This document shows positions 52,517 to 61,531 of a DNA stretch of 64,000 nt, piece after piece. The stretch lies in contig JADJWX010000013.1 in assembly GCA_016716135.1 (NCBI GenBank), forward strand, positions 62,001-126,000. Direction: 5' to 3'. Position 1 is the first letter of the stretch. Each line of letters starts with the position of its first letter. This stretch comes from Lewinellaceae bacterium (GTDB lineage: Bacteria; Bacteroidota; Bacteroidia; Chitinophagales; Saprospiraceae). The translations under genes and the position numbers were made by a program. Under the pieces are notes generated by a model, which had not been told where the DNA came from, searched no databases, and saw only the letters and a program-made list of their open reading frames with translations.

Positions 52517-53580
52517 ATGTTTATTTCCGGAATACAACAAATCGGCATTGGCGTATCCAATGTCAACGAAGCCTTCCGCTGGTACCGCAACCACTTCGGC
52601 ATGGATGTCCCGATTTTTGAAGAGGCCGCCACGGCCGGGCTCATGTTGCCGTACACTGGCGGCCAGCCCCAGGAGCGCCATGCCATTCTGGCGCTCAACC
52701 TGCAGGGCGGCGGCGGCATGGAAATCTGGCAGTACACCCAGCGCACCCCGGAGCCCCCGACATTCACCCCGCAACTGGGCGACCTGGGCATTTTTGCTGC
52801 CAAGGTAAAATGCAAGGACGTGGAGGCTTGTTTCCAGGATTTGGAAAAACGCGGCGTGACTATTCTCAGTCCGCTCAGCGAACGCCCCGACGGCCGGAAA
52901 CATTTTTTGTGAAAGACCCCTGGGGAAACACGTTTGAAGTTTTGGATAGCCAGGCCTGGTTTGCCAAAAACCGGCCCGCACACACCGGCGGCATGTACGG
53001 CGCTATCATTGGTGTGTCGGACATGGACCGCTCGCTCGAATTTTACACTGAAATTCTGCGGTACGACCAGGTGCTATACGACCACACCGGGGAATTTACC
53101 GATTGGCAGGGCATCGATGGCAGCCAGGGGCGCTACCGGCGCGTACTGCTCGGGCACAGCGAAAAACGGCAGGGACCGTTCAGCCGCCTGCTTGGCGAAA
53201 CGGAAATCGAACTGGTGCAAATACTGGATGAAGGACGAACGCCCCGCCATATTTACGAAGGCCGTTATTGGGGCGACCTGGGCTTTATCCACCTGTGTTT
53301 CGATATTACCGGGATGGATAAACTGCGGGAAAATTGCGCAGCATTCGGCCACCCGTTTACGGTGGACTCCAGCGGGAGTTTCGACATGGGCGAGGCTGCC
53401 GGCTATTTTGCTTACATCGAAGACCCCGACGGCACGCTGATCGAATTTGTGGAAACCCACAAAATCCCGATCCTGAAAAAAGCAAACTGGTATGTGCACC
53501 TCAGCCGCCGCTCGAATCCGGCTAAACCACTGCCCGACTGGATGTTGAAGGCGCTTGGGTTTTCTCGGGTGAAAGACTAG
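52517..53580 (+). pseudogene. Two-domain glyoxalase/VOC protein gene with a -1 frameshift
   Basis: Two frames join into one protein of about 354 residues. The first (from ATG 52517) is a VOC domain (SGIQQIGIGVSNVNEAFRWY to SERPDGRKHFL) and stops at 52910-52912; the second continues FVKDPWGNTFEVLDSQAWF and a second VOC domain (GAIIGVSDMDRSLEFYTEIL to DPDGTLIEFVETHK). The join lies at the six-T run at 52900-52905. One missing T would explain it. The run also reads T TTT TTG in the first frame, a canonical slippery heptamer that would give just the needed -1 shift. VOC proteins are metal-dependent lyases, isomerases or dioxygenases. Confidence 0.8.
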
Positions 53581-53590
53581 TTTCGATTGC

Positions 53591-53727
53591 GGAATGCGGA
53601 TTACGGAATGCGGATTGGTTCACCATTGCGGGTTTGAGGCCTTTCTTGCCATTTTTGAGTTTGAGTATCCAGAAAACATACTTATTTCGAAAAGATGAAC
53701 CAATCGTAATTCGTAAATCGTAATTCC
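53591..53727. repeat. Foldback element with 32-bp imperfect arms
   Basis: GGAATGCGGATTACGGAATG... (53591-53622) pairs with TGAACCAATCGTAATTCG... (53696-53727). The inner end GGATTGGTTCA is exact and the rest differs by several transitions (GCGGATTACGG versus TACGATTTACG). The loop is about 73 bp. It separates the convergent glyoxalase-fold gene and porQ. Confidence 0.65.
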
Positions 53728-53732
53728 AAAAT

Positions 53733-54794
53733 TTAAAAGAATTCTTTCAAATTCGTGCCGATCCCGAAATGGATCACGCCGCCGGCCAGGTGGTAGGCCG
53801 CGTAGCCTACGTCGATACGGAAACGGCTGACCCGGATACCGACCCCGCCGGAAAAGCCTGCCAGGCTGCGGTAGTTTTGCACACTGAGTTCTTTTTTCCG
53901 GAGGTGGTTATAGCCAAGCCGGATTCGGAAGGCTTCGTTACGCCCTAGCAAAAACTCTCCACTGAAAGTGAAGTGCCGGAAAAAGTTATCCAGCCCGGCA
54001 TTGCCCGATGCGGACTGCTGATCGCCGCCGAACAGCAGGGTTTGGTTGTTTTGCAGGCTGGGGTCGTCGTAGCGGATTTGCCACTGGTGCAGGTGGTGGG
54101 CGATGATCGTGACCCGGAAGGGCAGGTAGCGGAGGCGTTTGCTGATGCCGAATTGGAGGTCGAAGGGCAGGTCTTCACGCCGTTTATCAAAGCTGGACAA
54201 CTGGGCCCCGGCATTGCGCAGCACCAGCGCCGCCGTAAATTTCCGGGCAGTGTCGGCGTACAAAACCCCGGCGTCGGCCGCCAGTGCGCTCGATTGGTAC
54301 ACATCCAGGGTGGAAACGGCAAAGCGCAGGTTGAGGCCCAGCGAAAAGCGCGGGCTAAGTTGGCGGGCGCCGCCGATGGTAAAGGCCGTTTCGGAGGCTT
54401 TCACGTTGCCCATAATATTGCCGAATTCATCGGCTTGCGGGATGTCGCCGTAGTTCATGTATTGCAGGCCGCCATGCACGGTGAAGTTTACCTTCGGCAA
54501 ATGCATTGCAAAGGCAGCGTAACCATGCTGAATGTCGGACAGGAAAAAATTGTGGTTGAACACCAGGCGGCCATCCATGGACGGGTTGAGCGCTGCGGGA
54601 TTGGTAGCGGCAAAGGCCACATCGTCGTCCTGCACCGTAATCTGCATACCGCCCAATCCGGTGATGCGGGCCGAAGGCGGAAGTGTCAGAAATTTGAACA
54701 CCTGCTGTCCGCCGGTGATTTGGGCCTGGCTGCCGGCCGGTAAAAAGCAAAGTGCAAAAACTGCGAAAAAACCATACCGTAAAACTGGTTTCAT
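53733..54794 (-). CDS. porQ: Type IX secretion system protein PorQ
   Basis: A 353-residue outer-membrane protein of the PorQ family. A signal peptide (MKPVLRYGFFAVFALCFLPAGSQA) precedes FKFLTLPPSARITGLGGMQI, a conserved PorQ/PorV-type start, and the beta-barrel with repeated NPAALNPSMDGRLVF and YAAFAMHLPKVNFTVHGGLQYMNYG-type strands. With PorU, PorV and PorZ it forms the attachment complex that transfers T9SS cargo to the surface. Cargo proteins with matching sorting domains are encoded in this window (1, 45432, 55728). Start chosen at the ATG before KPVLRYGF. Confidence 0.88.
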   Translation of the reverse strand: MKPVLRYGFFAVFALCFLPAGSQAQITGGQQVFKFLTLPPSARITGLGGMQITVQDDDVAFAATNPAALNPSMDGRLVFNHNFFLSDIQHGYAAFAMHLPKVNFTVHGGLQYMNYGDIPQADEFGNIMGNVKASETAFTIGGARQLSPRFSLGLNLRFAVSTLDVYQSSALAADAGVLYADTARKFTAALVLRNAGAQLSSFDKRREDLPFDLQFGISKRLRYLPFRVTIIAHHLHQWQIRYDDPSLQNNQTLLFGGDQQSASGNAGLDNFFRHFTFSGEFLLGRNEAFRIRLGYNHLRKKELSVQNYRSLAGFSGGVGIRVSRFRIDVGYAAYHLAGGVIHFGIGTNLKEFF

Positions 54795-54871
54795 ATTCAA
54801 AAGCATAAAACTGGTTAATAATGATCCGGTACACACCCGGCACATGCCGCTCGCCGTATTCCGCATCCGAT

Positions 54872-55474
54872 TCACTCCCGCACCCAGGTGGTCCGGCATG
54901 CCCCTCTTTGGCACTCTAAAACGCGTTCGAGTTGCCCGAGGGTGTCGTATAATTTTAGCGTACCGTGCTCATTGTCGCCGTCGAGGTAGTTTCCGGTTGC
55001 TTTTATGTTGCCGTTTTCGTACCATTCTTCGAAGGGGCCGTTTTCTTCGTTGTTCTTGAAGGTAACTTTTTCTTTTATGCGGCCGTTGGGATACCAGGCC
55101 GTGCCGATGCCTTCCAGAATGCCGTTATTGAATTCCTGCTCCAGCTGGATCTGGCCGGTTTCATAAAACTGCTGGTATTTGCCGTGAAAAACACCTTTGC
55201 GGTGGTGTTCGATACGCTCGGTTTTCCCATTTTGGAAAAAAAACTTGCGTTCGCCGTGGAGGCTGTCATTGGCATAACGGGCCTCTTCCAGCAGGTGGCC
55301 GTCTTTGTGAAAGCGTTGGTACAGGCCTTCTTTGGCAAAATCCTTTTTCCGCCGTTCAAAACGTTCCAATTGCCCAAACTCATTGGGTGCTTCAACCGTT
55401 TCGATATCCGACCGGCAACCTGCTCCGGGCAGCAGGTACAAGAGCAAGAGCAAATACAGTGTTCGTTTTTGCAT
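54872..55474 (-). CDS. MORN-repeat-like lipoprotein
   Basis: A 200-residue protein. A lipobox LPGAGC (cleavage before Cys at about 20) predicts a lipid-anchored protein. Then follow MORN-like beta-hairpin repeats with the alternating pattern DGHLLEEARYANDSLHGE, HRKGVFHGKYQQFYETGQ, FNNGILEGIGTAWYPNGR and NNEENGPFEEWYENGNI. Such repeats occur in toxin-immunity modules and in surface or binding proteins; the family role here is unknown. It lies upstream of porQ in the same direction with a gap of about 78 bp. Confidence 0.8.
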   Translation of the reverse strand: MQKRTLYLLLLLYLLPGAGCRSDIETVEAPNEFGQLERFERRKKDFAKEGLYQRFHKDGHLLEEARYANDSLHGERKFFFQNGKTERIEHHRKGVFHGKYQQFYETGQIQLEQEFNNGILEGIGTAWYPNGRIKEKVTFKNNEENGPFEEWYENGNIKATGNYLDGDNEHGTLKLYDTLGQLERVLECQRGACRTTWVRE

Positions 55475-55538
55475 TGTTGATGGTGGTTTTACTTTTTTAT
55501 CAAAACGTAAAATTAGCAGCCGTCTTATAAAATCAAAC

Positions 55539-55696
55539 AGGCTGTCTCATAAGTACTTCTAAGTATTCACCCGCCGTAGATTATTACTTAAACACATAGG
55601 CTCATAGAACACAGAGAAATATTCTTTGTGTTCTATGAGCCTATGTGTTTAAAAATTGGGAAGCTATCTTTTGTACTCGAACTTATGAGACAACCT
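55539..55696. mobile_element. MITE-like element with 16-bp terminal repeats and a long internal hairpin
   Basis: The ends AGGCTGTCTCATAAGT (55539-55554) and ACTTATGAGACAACCT (55681-55696) are inverted copies with one mismatch; ends beginning with GGnTGTCTCA are a known type for some insertion-sequence groups. The centre is a perfect 26-bp stem (55588-55613 with 55627-55652) around a 13-base loop. The 158-bp element has no reading frame, so it would be a non-autonomous element or a hairpin relic. Confidence 0.6.
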
Positions 55697-55727
55697 CTAA
55701 TTTTTAAGGCAGTAGAATCGGTCCGAA

Positions 55728-57521
55728 TCAGTTCACGATAATTTGCTCCGTGAATACTTTTCCATTCTGAACAATGTGGATAACGATAGTGCCTTTGGCA
55801 TACTCCGAAAGGTCAAACTGCTGGAAATAATCGCCGCTGAATGCGTTGAGTTCTTCCCGGAACAGTTGGCGCCCCGACATGTCGAGCAACGAAACGACCG
55901 TTGGCAAGGGCTCGCTGTGAAATTCGACGGTCACCTGTCCCTGCGACGGGTTAGGGTAAGCGCGGAAGCCTTCGAGTTGCAGGTTGCGATCGGTGCGGTC
56001 GGTAGCCGTGGGAGTTTCGGGCGCCAGGTCAACTTTGGCGGCATCACCCTCGGCGCCACGGCGAATGGTGATGATCCGGGTTTGGCGCAGGTTGTCGCGG
56101 TCGGTTTCATCCCAGTTCCAGAGGAAGAATTCCCGCCGTAATTCATTTTCTGTTTCATCCAGTTCGAGTACCCGAACGCGGCTGGAATTGTCGCGGCAGG
56201 CTTTCAGTGTGGCCTGGATTTGGCGTGGTTGATTTTCACGCAGGAAATCCACATTTACCTGTTCGCCCACGGGGTACTTTGCAATCTCGTCCCACAGTTG
56301 GCTGTGTCCTTTTACTGCAACGCCGTTGATCGCTGTGATCACATCGCCGACCTGCATTTCCGCCTCGCGGGCAGCCGATTCTTTGGTGAATTCGGTGATG
56401 CCGGCGCCTTCGGCGGAGCCTTCGGTAAATGCGGCGCTGTACACACCCAGGCAGGCATCTTTCTGGCGGATTTTAACTTCCACATCCTTCGGTGCCAGAT
56501 TCGCTGCTTTATTCCGGCAGGCTTTCAGCGTTGCCTGGATCTGGCGCGGTTGGTCTTCCCGTAAAAATTCCACACTCACCTGATCGCCTACCTTGAACTT
56601 TGCAATTTCGTCCCACAGCTGATCATGGCCTTTCACCCGCACGCCATTGATGGCAGTGATGACATCGCCGGTGGCCATTTCGGCTTCAACGGCAGCCGAC
56701 TCGTCGGTGAATTTGGAAATTTTAGCGCCACGGCTGTCACCTTCCCCGGATGCAGACGTGTAAACGCCCAGGCAAGCGTCTTTTTCCCGCTCGTCCCAAT
56801 CGATATTAATATCCGAATCAAAATCAAAATTGAAGTTGTCGGGATCGATGTTCAGATCAAAATTGGCCATTTTTTGCTTGCCTAACACCGCGTCGGCGGT
56901 ACTTTCCTGGCCGTTGCGGGCGTAGGTCACCCGGACCTTGTCGTCCGGCGCCGTGTTTTTCATAAACGCGGTGATATCGGCCCACTTGTTGATCGGGGTG
57001 TCGTTGAGTTTCAGCAGTACATCGCCATCCTGCATGCCGGCGGCTGCTGCGGCGGATTCCGCAACGATATCAACTTCCACTCCGGGCGCCGCGGTATCGT
57101 CTTTGCCTTCCGGGCGTACCCCGAGGAAGCCGCGTTTTTGACCGTCCCAAAACACGAGTTCGTCGGCAACGACATTGATATTGTTCTCCAGTTCATGCAC
57201 CCAGTCGGCGTTTTTATGCCTGTGGCGTTTGACGATTACCTTTCTGTTCTCGTCATCGGTATCCTGCACCCGGACGTCGAGTTCGACGTTATCGGCGCGG
57301 TTTTCTTCGACGTATTGCTCTACATCAAAATCTTCTGCGGCCTTGCCTTTTTTAACAATGGTTTCGGTGGTTTCGGTGCCGTCCGGATCCAGGGTGCGTT
57401 TGGTGATCACGATTTTCTTTTCAGATACCGGCTCGTTTTCCTGCGCCAGTGCAGTATTGAGGCACCAGGGCAACAGCATAAATATGCTTGTGGAAAGAAG
57501 AAAGGTTCCGATTGTTTTCAT
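55728..57521 (-). CDS. Exported three-PDZ protein with T9SS sorting domain
   Basis: A 597-residue protein. Signal peptide (MKTIGTFLLSTSIFMLLPWCLN), an acidic N-terminal region (DVEQYVEENRADNVELDV), PDZ 1 (about 130-215, RGFLGVRPEGKDD), PDZ 2 (about 250-335, DACLGVYTSASGEGD) and PDZ 3 (about 350-435, DACLGVYSAAFTEGS). PDZ 2 and 3 are near copies: both keep GDVITAINGV, QLWDEIAK and PRQIQATLKACR. A T9SS C-terminal domain follows (YPNPSQGQVTVEFHSEPLPT). No protease domain is present, so this is a surface adaptor or binder, not a DegP-like protease. Start at the ATG that opens the signal peptide. Confidence 0.88.
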   Translation of the reverse strand: MKTIGTFLLSTSIFMLLPWCLNTALAQENEPVSEKKIVITKRTLDPDGTETTETIVKKGKAAEDFDVEQYVEENRADNVELDVRVQDTDDENRKVIVKRHRHKNADWVHELENNINVVADELVFWDGQKRGFLGVRPEGKDDTAAPGVEVDIVAESAAAAAGMQDGDVLLKLNDTPINKWADITAFMKNTAPDDKVRVTYARNGQESTADAVLGKQKMANFDLNIDPDNFNFDFDSDINIDWDEREKDACLGVYTSASGEGDSRGAKISKFTDESAAVEAEMATGDVITAINGVRVKGHDQLWDEIAKFKVGDQVSVEFLREDQPRQIQATLKACRNKAANLAPKDVEVKIRQKDACLGVYSAAFTEGSAEGAGITEFTKESAAREAEMQVGDVITAINGVAVKGHSQLWDEIAKYPVGEQVNVDFLRENQPRQIQATLKACRDNSSRVRVLELDETENELRREFFLWNWDETDRDNLRQTRIITIRRGAEGDAAKVDLAPETPTATDRTDRNLQLEGFRAYPNPSQGQVTVEFHSEPLPTVVSLLDMSGRQLFREELNAFSGDYFQQFDLSEYAKGTIVIHIVQNGKVFTEQIIVN

Positions 57522-58015
57522 AACTGTAAGAAGTTTTAGCGTTTCCCGAGCAGGCAAAATGGCGGGCACAGCGCTTGGTTAACAAGAAAAATTTGTTTGG
57601 CGAATTTACTACGAAAAAATTCGTACTTAAAAACAGGTTTGCGTCTTTATCCTGAAATTAACACGAGTTTAACGGCTGGGGGCAAAGACAGACTGCCGGG
57701 AATCAAGTTGCGTATGCTGCAGGTGTCGGTCTAAAAAAAATCGACCTAGGCAGGAAGTACCCAGGTAAAAGTGCTGTTTTAACGGCGCTTTAACCTGGCC
57801 CGCTTTGCCTGTAAAAAATGCTGAAAACTTACAATTTTAACAAAATTGGCGCCCCTAAAGCCTGGGATATACTGTGCCAGTTGAAAATTCGTTATATCCA
57901 CCATAATGCTGTTATGGACCTCTTAACTTCCCGGGAAACTCGCGTGTAAAGCGTTTTAATCCGCGCATTTACCCTCACTCTCACTACACAAACTACGACA
58001 ACGAACCGGTTTTTT
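57522..58015. other. Intergenic region between divergent genes, no clear feature
   Basis: About 490 bp lie between the PDZ gene and the response-regulator-like gene. There are short AT-rich runs but no hairpin, RNA gene or convincing -7 element that I can support. It should hold two divergent promoters. Confidence 0.4.
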
Positions 58016-58604
58016 ATGGCAAATGCGAATTACAAAATCCTGCTTGTAGAGGATGATCAGAACTTTGGCGATGTGCTCCGCTCTTACCTTGAAATGCACG
58101 ACTATGCAGTAACGCTGGCTACCGATGGTATGCTCGGATTGGAAGCTTTCCGGAAGGACCAGTTTGACTTATGCATCCTCGACGTTATGATGCCGCGCAA
58201 AGACGGCTTCACCCTGGCAAAAGAAATCCGTGAACGCGACCAGGAAGTTCCGCTGATCTTTCTAACCGCCAAAACCATGAAGGACGATATCCTCCAAGGT
58301 TTTAAAATTGGCGCCGATGACTATATCGCCAAACCCTTCAATTCGGAAGAACTGTTGCTGCGTCCAGCGCAAACTCAGCCCGAAAGAAGCGGAACTCCTG
58401 CGGATGTTTTGCAAATACATCAACGACGTCACACCGCGCTCCGAAGCGCTGACCAAGATTTGGCACGAAGACAATTACTTTACCGCGCGTTCCATGGACG
58501 TGTTTGTGACCAAGCTGCGGAAATACCTCGCGCACGATCCCAGTATCGAAATTGTCAATATTCACGGCAATGGTTTCCAGTTACTGGTCAAAGACATGGT
58601 TTGA
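58016..58604 (+). pseudogene. OmpR-type response regulator gene with internal deletion and frame change
   Basis: The first frame gives a receiver domain (KILLVEDDQNFGDVLRSYLE, phosphoacceptor Asp56 in CILDVMMPRKDG, Thr in FLTAKTMKDD, Lys in YIAKPFNSEELLLR). It then runs out of frame at about 58360; another frame gives the winged-helix end (QRKLSPKEAELLRMFCKYIN to VNIHGNGFQLLVKDM). The last receiver helix, the linker and the first strands of the winged helix, about 35-40 residues, are missing compared with the usual 230-residue OmpR layout. The two halves are one base out of frame. As read, the receiver would be followed by an unrelated tail. Confidence 0.8.
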
Positions 58605-58622
58605 GGTTTGAGTAATGTAAGC

Positions 58623-58722
58623 GTCAAAATGTAAATTGTAAAAGTCAAAAGGTAGATTGATCAGGCTTCAGGCCGGCTCCAACTACCTTTTGACTTTTAT
58701 ATTTTACATCTTAAATTTTGAC
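58623..58722. repeat. Inverted repeat with GTCAAAA and AAAAGTCAAAAGGTAG arms
   Basis: AAAAGTCAAAAGGTAG (about 58640-58655) pairs with CTACCTTTTGACTTTT (58683-58698), and the outer GTCAAAAT ... ATTTTGAC ends pair as well, giving arms of about 33-40 bp with small gaps. It lies between the collapsed regulator and the YheT-like gene and could act as the end of the first transcript. Confidence 0.65.
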
Positions 58723-58737
58723 TTTCCCTCCCGGATC

Positions 58738-59709
58738 ATGCCACTGCTCCCTACGACATCCTATCCCGGCCCGCCCTTCTGGCAATCCAACGGGCATTTG
58801 CAAACGATCATACCCGGTATTTTGCGCCGGGTGGAAGGGGTGCGATATACCCGGGAGCGTATCCGGACGCCCGATGGTGATTTTCTGGATATCGACTGGA
58901 TTCAAAAACAAAACAAGCGCCTGGTGGTCCTGACCCACGGGCTTGAAGGGAGCTCCGACCGGCAGTATATCCTTGGAACTGCCAAACTTTTTTCCCTGCA
59001 AGGCTGGGACGTACTCGCCTGGAATTGCCGTTCCTGTTCCGGGGAAATGAACCGGGCCTTCCGGATGTACCATCATGGCGACACCGACGACATCCATACC
59101 GTAGTGCAACACGCCCTGGCAACCAACCGGTACCGGCAACTTGCTCTGGTAGGCTACAGCATGGGCGCCAACATCACTATGAAATACCTGGGCGTGCAAG
59201 GCACACAGGTTGCCGACGTAATCCGGGCGGCAGCGGTGTTTTCAGCGCCCTGCGACCTCGAATCCGGCGCCGAAGTGCTCGACCGCTGGGACAACCGGCT
59301 TTACCGGCGGCGTTTCCTTCGGGCGCTGACGCACAAAGTGCAGCACAAAAATCGCCAGTTCCCCGGCAGGCTTCAACCCGAACGGCTCGCCGAGGTGCGG
59401 CGCTGGCGCGATTTTGATGAGTGGTTCAGTGCGCCGATTTGCGGCTATCGCGATGCCGCTGATTTTTACAAACAGGCTTCCGCCAAAAATTTCATTCCCG
59501 GGATTCGCGTACCCACACTGCTGGTGAATGCCTGGAACGACCCCATACTGACCCCGGCCTGTATGCCCGAGGCAATTGCCCGCGATCACGCCTACTTTCA
59601 CCTGGAACTTCCCGACGCAGGCGGGCACTGCGGCTTTATGACCGCCAATGATGCGTTTACCTGGGCTGAACGGCGGGCACTCGAATTTTGCTCCGGCTAT
59701 TCGGATTAA
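58738..59709 (+). CDS. YheT-like alpha/beta hydrolase
   Basis: A 323-residue protein of the YheT/ABHD1-3 group. The start PPFWQSNGHLQTIIPGILRR is the family mark. The oxyanion region VLTHGLEGSSDRQY, nucleophile elbow GYSMGAN (Ser), acid in LLVNAWNDPILTP and base in AGGHCGFM complete the triad. Substrates of this family are unknown in most bacteria; esterase activity is expected in the cytoplasm. It starts at the ATG at 58738, since the frame further upstream overlaps the inverted repeat. Confidence 0.9.
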   Translation: MPLLPTTSYPGPPFWQSNGHLQTIIPGILRRVEGVRYTRERIRTPDGDFLDIDWIQKQNKRLVVLTHGLEGSSDRQYILGTAKLFSLQGWDVLAWNCRSCSGEMNRAFRMYHHGDTDDIHTVVQHALATNRYRQLALVGYSMGANITMKYLGVQGTQVADVIRAAAVFSAPCDLESGAEVLDRWDNRLYRRRFLRALTHKVQHKNRQFPGRLQPERLAEVRRWRDFDEWFSAPICGYRDAADFYKQASAKNFIPGIRVPTLLVNAWNDPILTPACMPEAIARDHAYFHLELPDAGGHCGFMTANDAFTWAERRALEFCSGYSD

Positions 59710-59803
59710 CCGCCGGGAATCAGGCGCGCCTCTGACATCAGTCAGGCATATCAACAGAACATTCGCCTTATCTTGCCGTTGTGTAAATAAAAAATTTGCA
59801 CGA

Positions 59804-60343
59804 ATGCACGCCACGAATATGGCTATGACCGACATAAAAACAAAGGCCGGCCAGATGGCCGAAGCGGCACGCCTGCTGGACAGCGTGTGCGACCCGGAAA
59901 TTCCGGTCCTGACGATTGCCGATCTGGGTATTCTTCGCGACCTGCGCTGGGACGAATCTGATCCGGATACCCTGGAGGTTGTGATCACGCCGACCTATAG
60001 CGGGTGCCCCGCCATGAACACCATCGAGGTGAATATCCGCGCGGTACTCCAGGAAGGCGGTTTTGAAAAAGTAAAAATAACCACCATACTCAGTCCGGCC
60101 TGGACCACCGATTGGATGTCTGCATCGGGCCGGCAAAAGCTCGAAGAGTTTGGCATCGCACCTCCTGCCGAAGCCAGTTTGGACAAGCAGGCGCTTTTTG
60201 GCGAACGCCGTATCCTCCGTTGCCCGCACTGTGGGTCAACGAACACCGAAATGATCGCTCAATTTGGCTCCACCGCATGCAAAGCATTGTTCAAATGTTT
60301 GGATTGTCTGGAGCCGTTCGACTATTTCAAATGTCATTCCTAA
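59804..60343 (+). CDS. paaD: PaaD-type iron-sulfur assembly protein
   Basis: A 179-residue protein with an N-terminal DUF59/MIP18-like domain (LLDSVCDPEIPVLTIADLG, VVITPTYSGCPAMNTIE) and a C-terminal cysteine cluster (LRCPHCGSTNTE, STACKALFKCLDC, FDYFKC). This is the layout of PaaD, needed for the phenylacetyl-CoA epoxidase PaaABCE and thought to help load its metal site. The paaABCE genes are not in the window; the next gene is a nuclease. Three in-frame ATG codons (59804, 59819, 59825) are possible starts; I take the first. Confidence 0.88.
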   Translation: MHATNMAMTDIKTKAGQMAEAARLLDSVCDPEIPVLTIADLGILRDLRWDESDPDTLEVVITPTYSGCPAMNTIEVNIRAVLQEGGFEKVKITTILSPAWTTDWMSASGRQKLEEFGIAPPAEASLDKQALFGERRILRCPHCGSTNTEMIAQFGSTACKALFKCLDCLEPFDYFKCHS

Positions 60344-60429
60344 CCTTAGCCGGACTTTAGCCAATGGAACCGATCCGGCAACATTGAATACCAATTGGCT
60401 AAAGCCCGGCGCATAAAAAAATATAGTAC

Positions 60430-61418
60430 ATGAATGCACTTGGATTGAGCCGGCAAGGCTTTAAAATCGGGTACGGTATGCTCGGTACACACGGCGACCA
60501 CGTCGGTTCCGTCCGGCAAATCGTGCACGACGGCGACACGGTAAATATCCGGCTGACCGAAGATTTGGGGGTACGCTTTCTGGGCATTGATACCGCAGAA
60601 GTCAGCTATCCGCTCCCGGGCGCTTCGTTTGTTTCGCTGAAAAATGAACGCTGGGCCGATTTTTTCACCAGCGGCGACTGGCGCGTAAACCTGAACCTGT
60701 ACGAGGGCCTCATGCTCCACCTGGAAGTCCGCATCGGCGACGGCGCCGATCTTGCCGCCAACCATGCACGCCAGGCCGAACGGGGCCAACGCACCCTTGA
60801 AGCGGCCATTCAGGAAGACCTGGAAAAATCCGGGAAACCAAAAGAGGAATTCGGCTTTTTTATGGCCTTCGGACACGAATTTCTCGACGGCACTGGCCGC
60901 CTGCTGTGTTACCTGCACCCTGGAAGAGAGAATTTTAAAGACGCTCAACTCCGGAAAACACTGTCCGCAATCAGCTACAACGAACGCCAGCTGGCCTCGG
61001 GCGCGGCACTGCCCTATTTCATCTGGCCGAACATTCAGCCCTTTCTCATCGGCCGGCCTTTTTTGCCGGAAAATCTGGCCCCTGACGCCTTTTGGAAAAC
61101 CGTGCAACGGTCGTCCAGCTCACCAAAGCGCGCCGCAACGTTCAGGATGCCCGGCGTGCCGGCCTGGGTGTTTTTGACCCGCAGGATCCACTGCGCCTTG
61201 AGCCTTTTGAACTGCGCTATATCAGTCGCGGGAAAGCGCCCAGCCGGTACGTGATCGACCTGTCGCAGCCCGGGCGCAACCGCCTGCTCGCGCCCGAATT
61301 GTACTACACGATCCCTAACCCGGAAGATCGCCTGTATATTCCGGAAGAATACCGGTTGCTTTTTGAAGCCGTCGGATGGAATGCGGAAATTGCCGCAACG
61401 GCATTGGCGGTGGGGTAA
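60430..61418 (+). pseudogene. Staphylococcal-nuclease-like gene with a single-base frameshift
   Basis: The first frame (from ATG 60430) contains the nuclease-fold core HDGDTVNIRL and RFLGIDTAEVSYP, where Asp, Arg, Asp and Glu match the SNase metal and catalytic positions. It runs to about 61095 (PDAFWK). The sense then continues in another frame as NRATVVQLTKARRNVQDARR and onward to GVGWNAEIAATALAVG-type text ending at 61418. One missing base near the TTTTGGAAAAC at 61090-61100 explains the break. The joined product would be about 329 residues, longer than SNase, with an unrecognised C-terminal part. Confidence 0.75.
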
Positions 61419-61531
61419 TTCTATAAACTTACGGGCGACTACAAAGTTGGGTAAGCGTATATTTGGGCTGCTGTGAATTCGGGCAACGGCGAACTAGGCG
61501 ACCGCGAGGGGCGCCCCTACAACATCCAATT

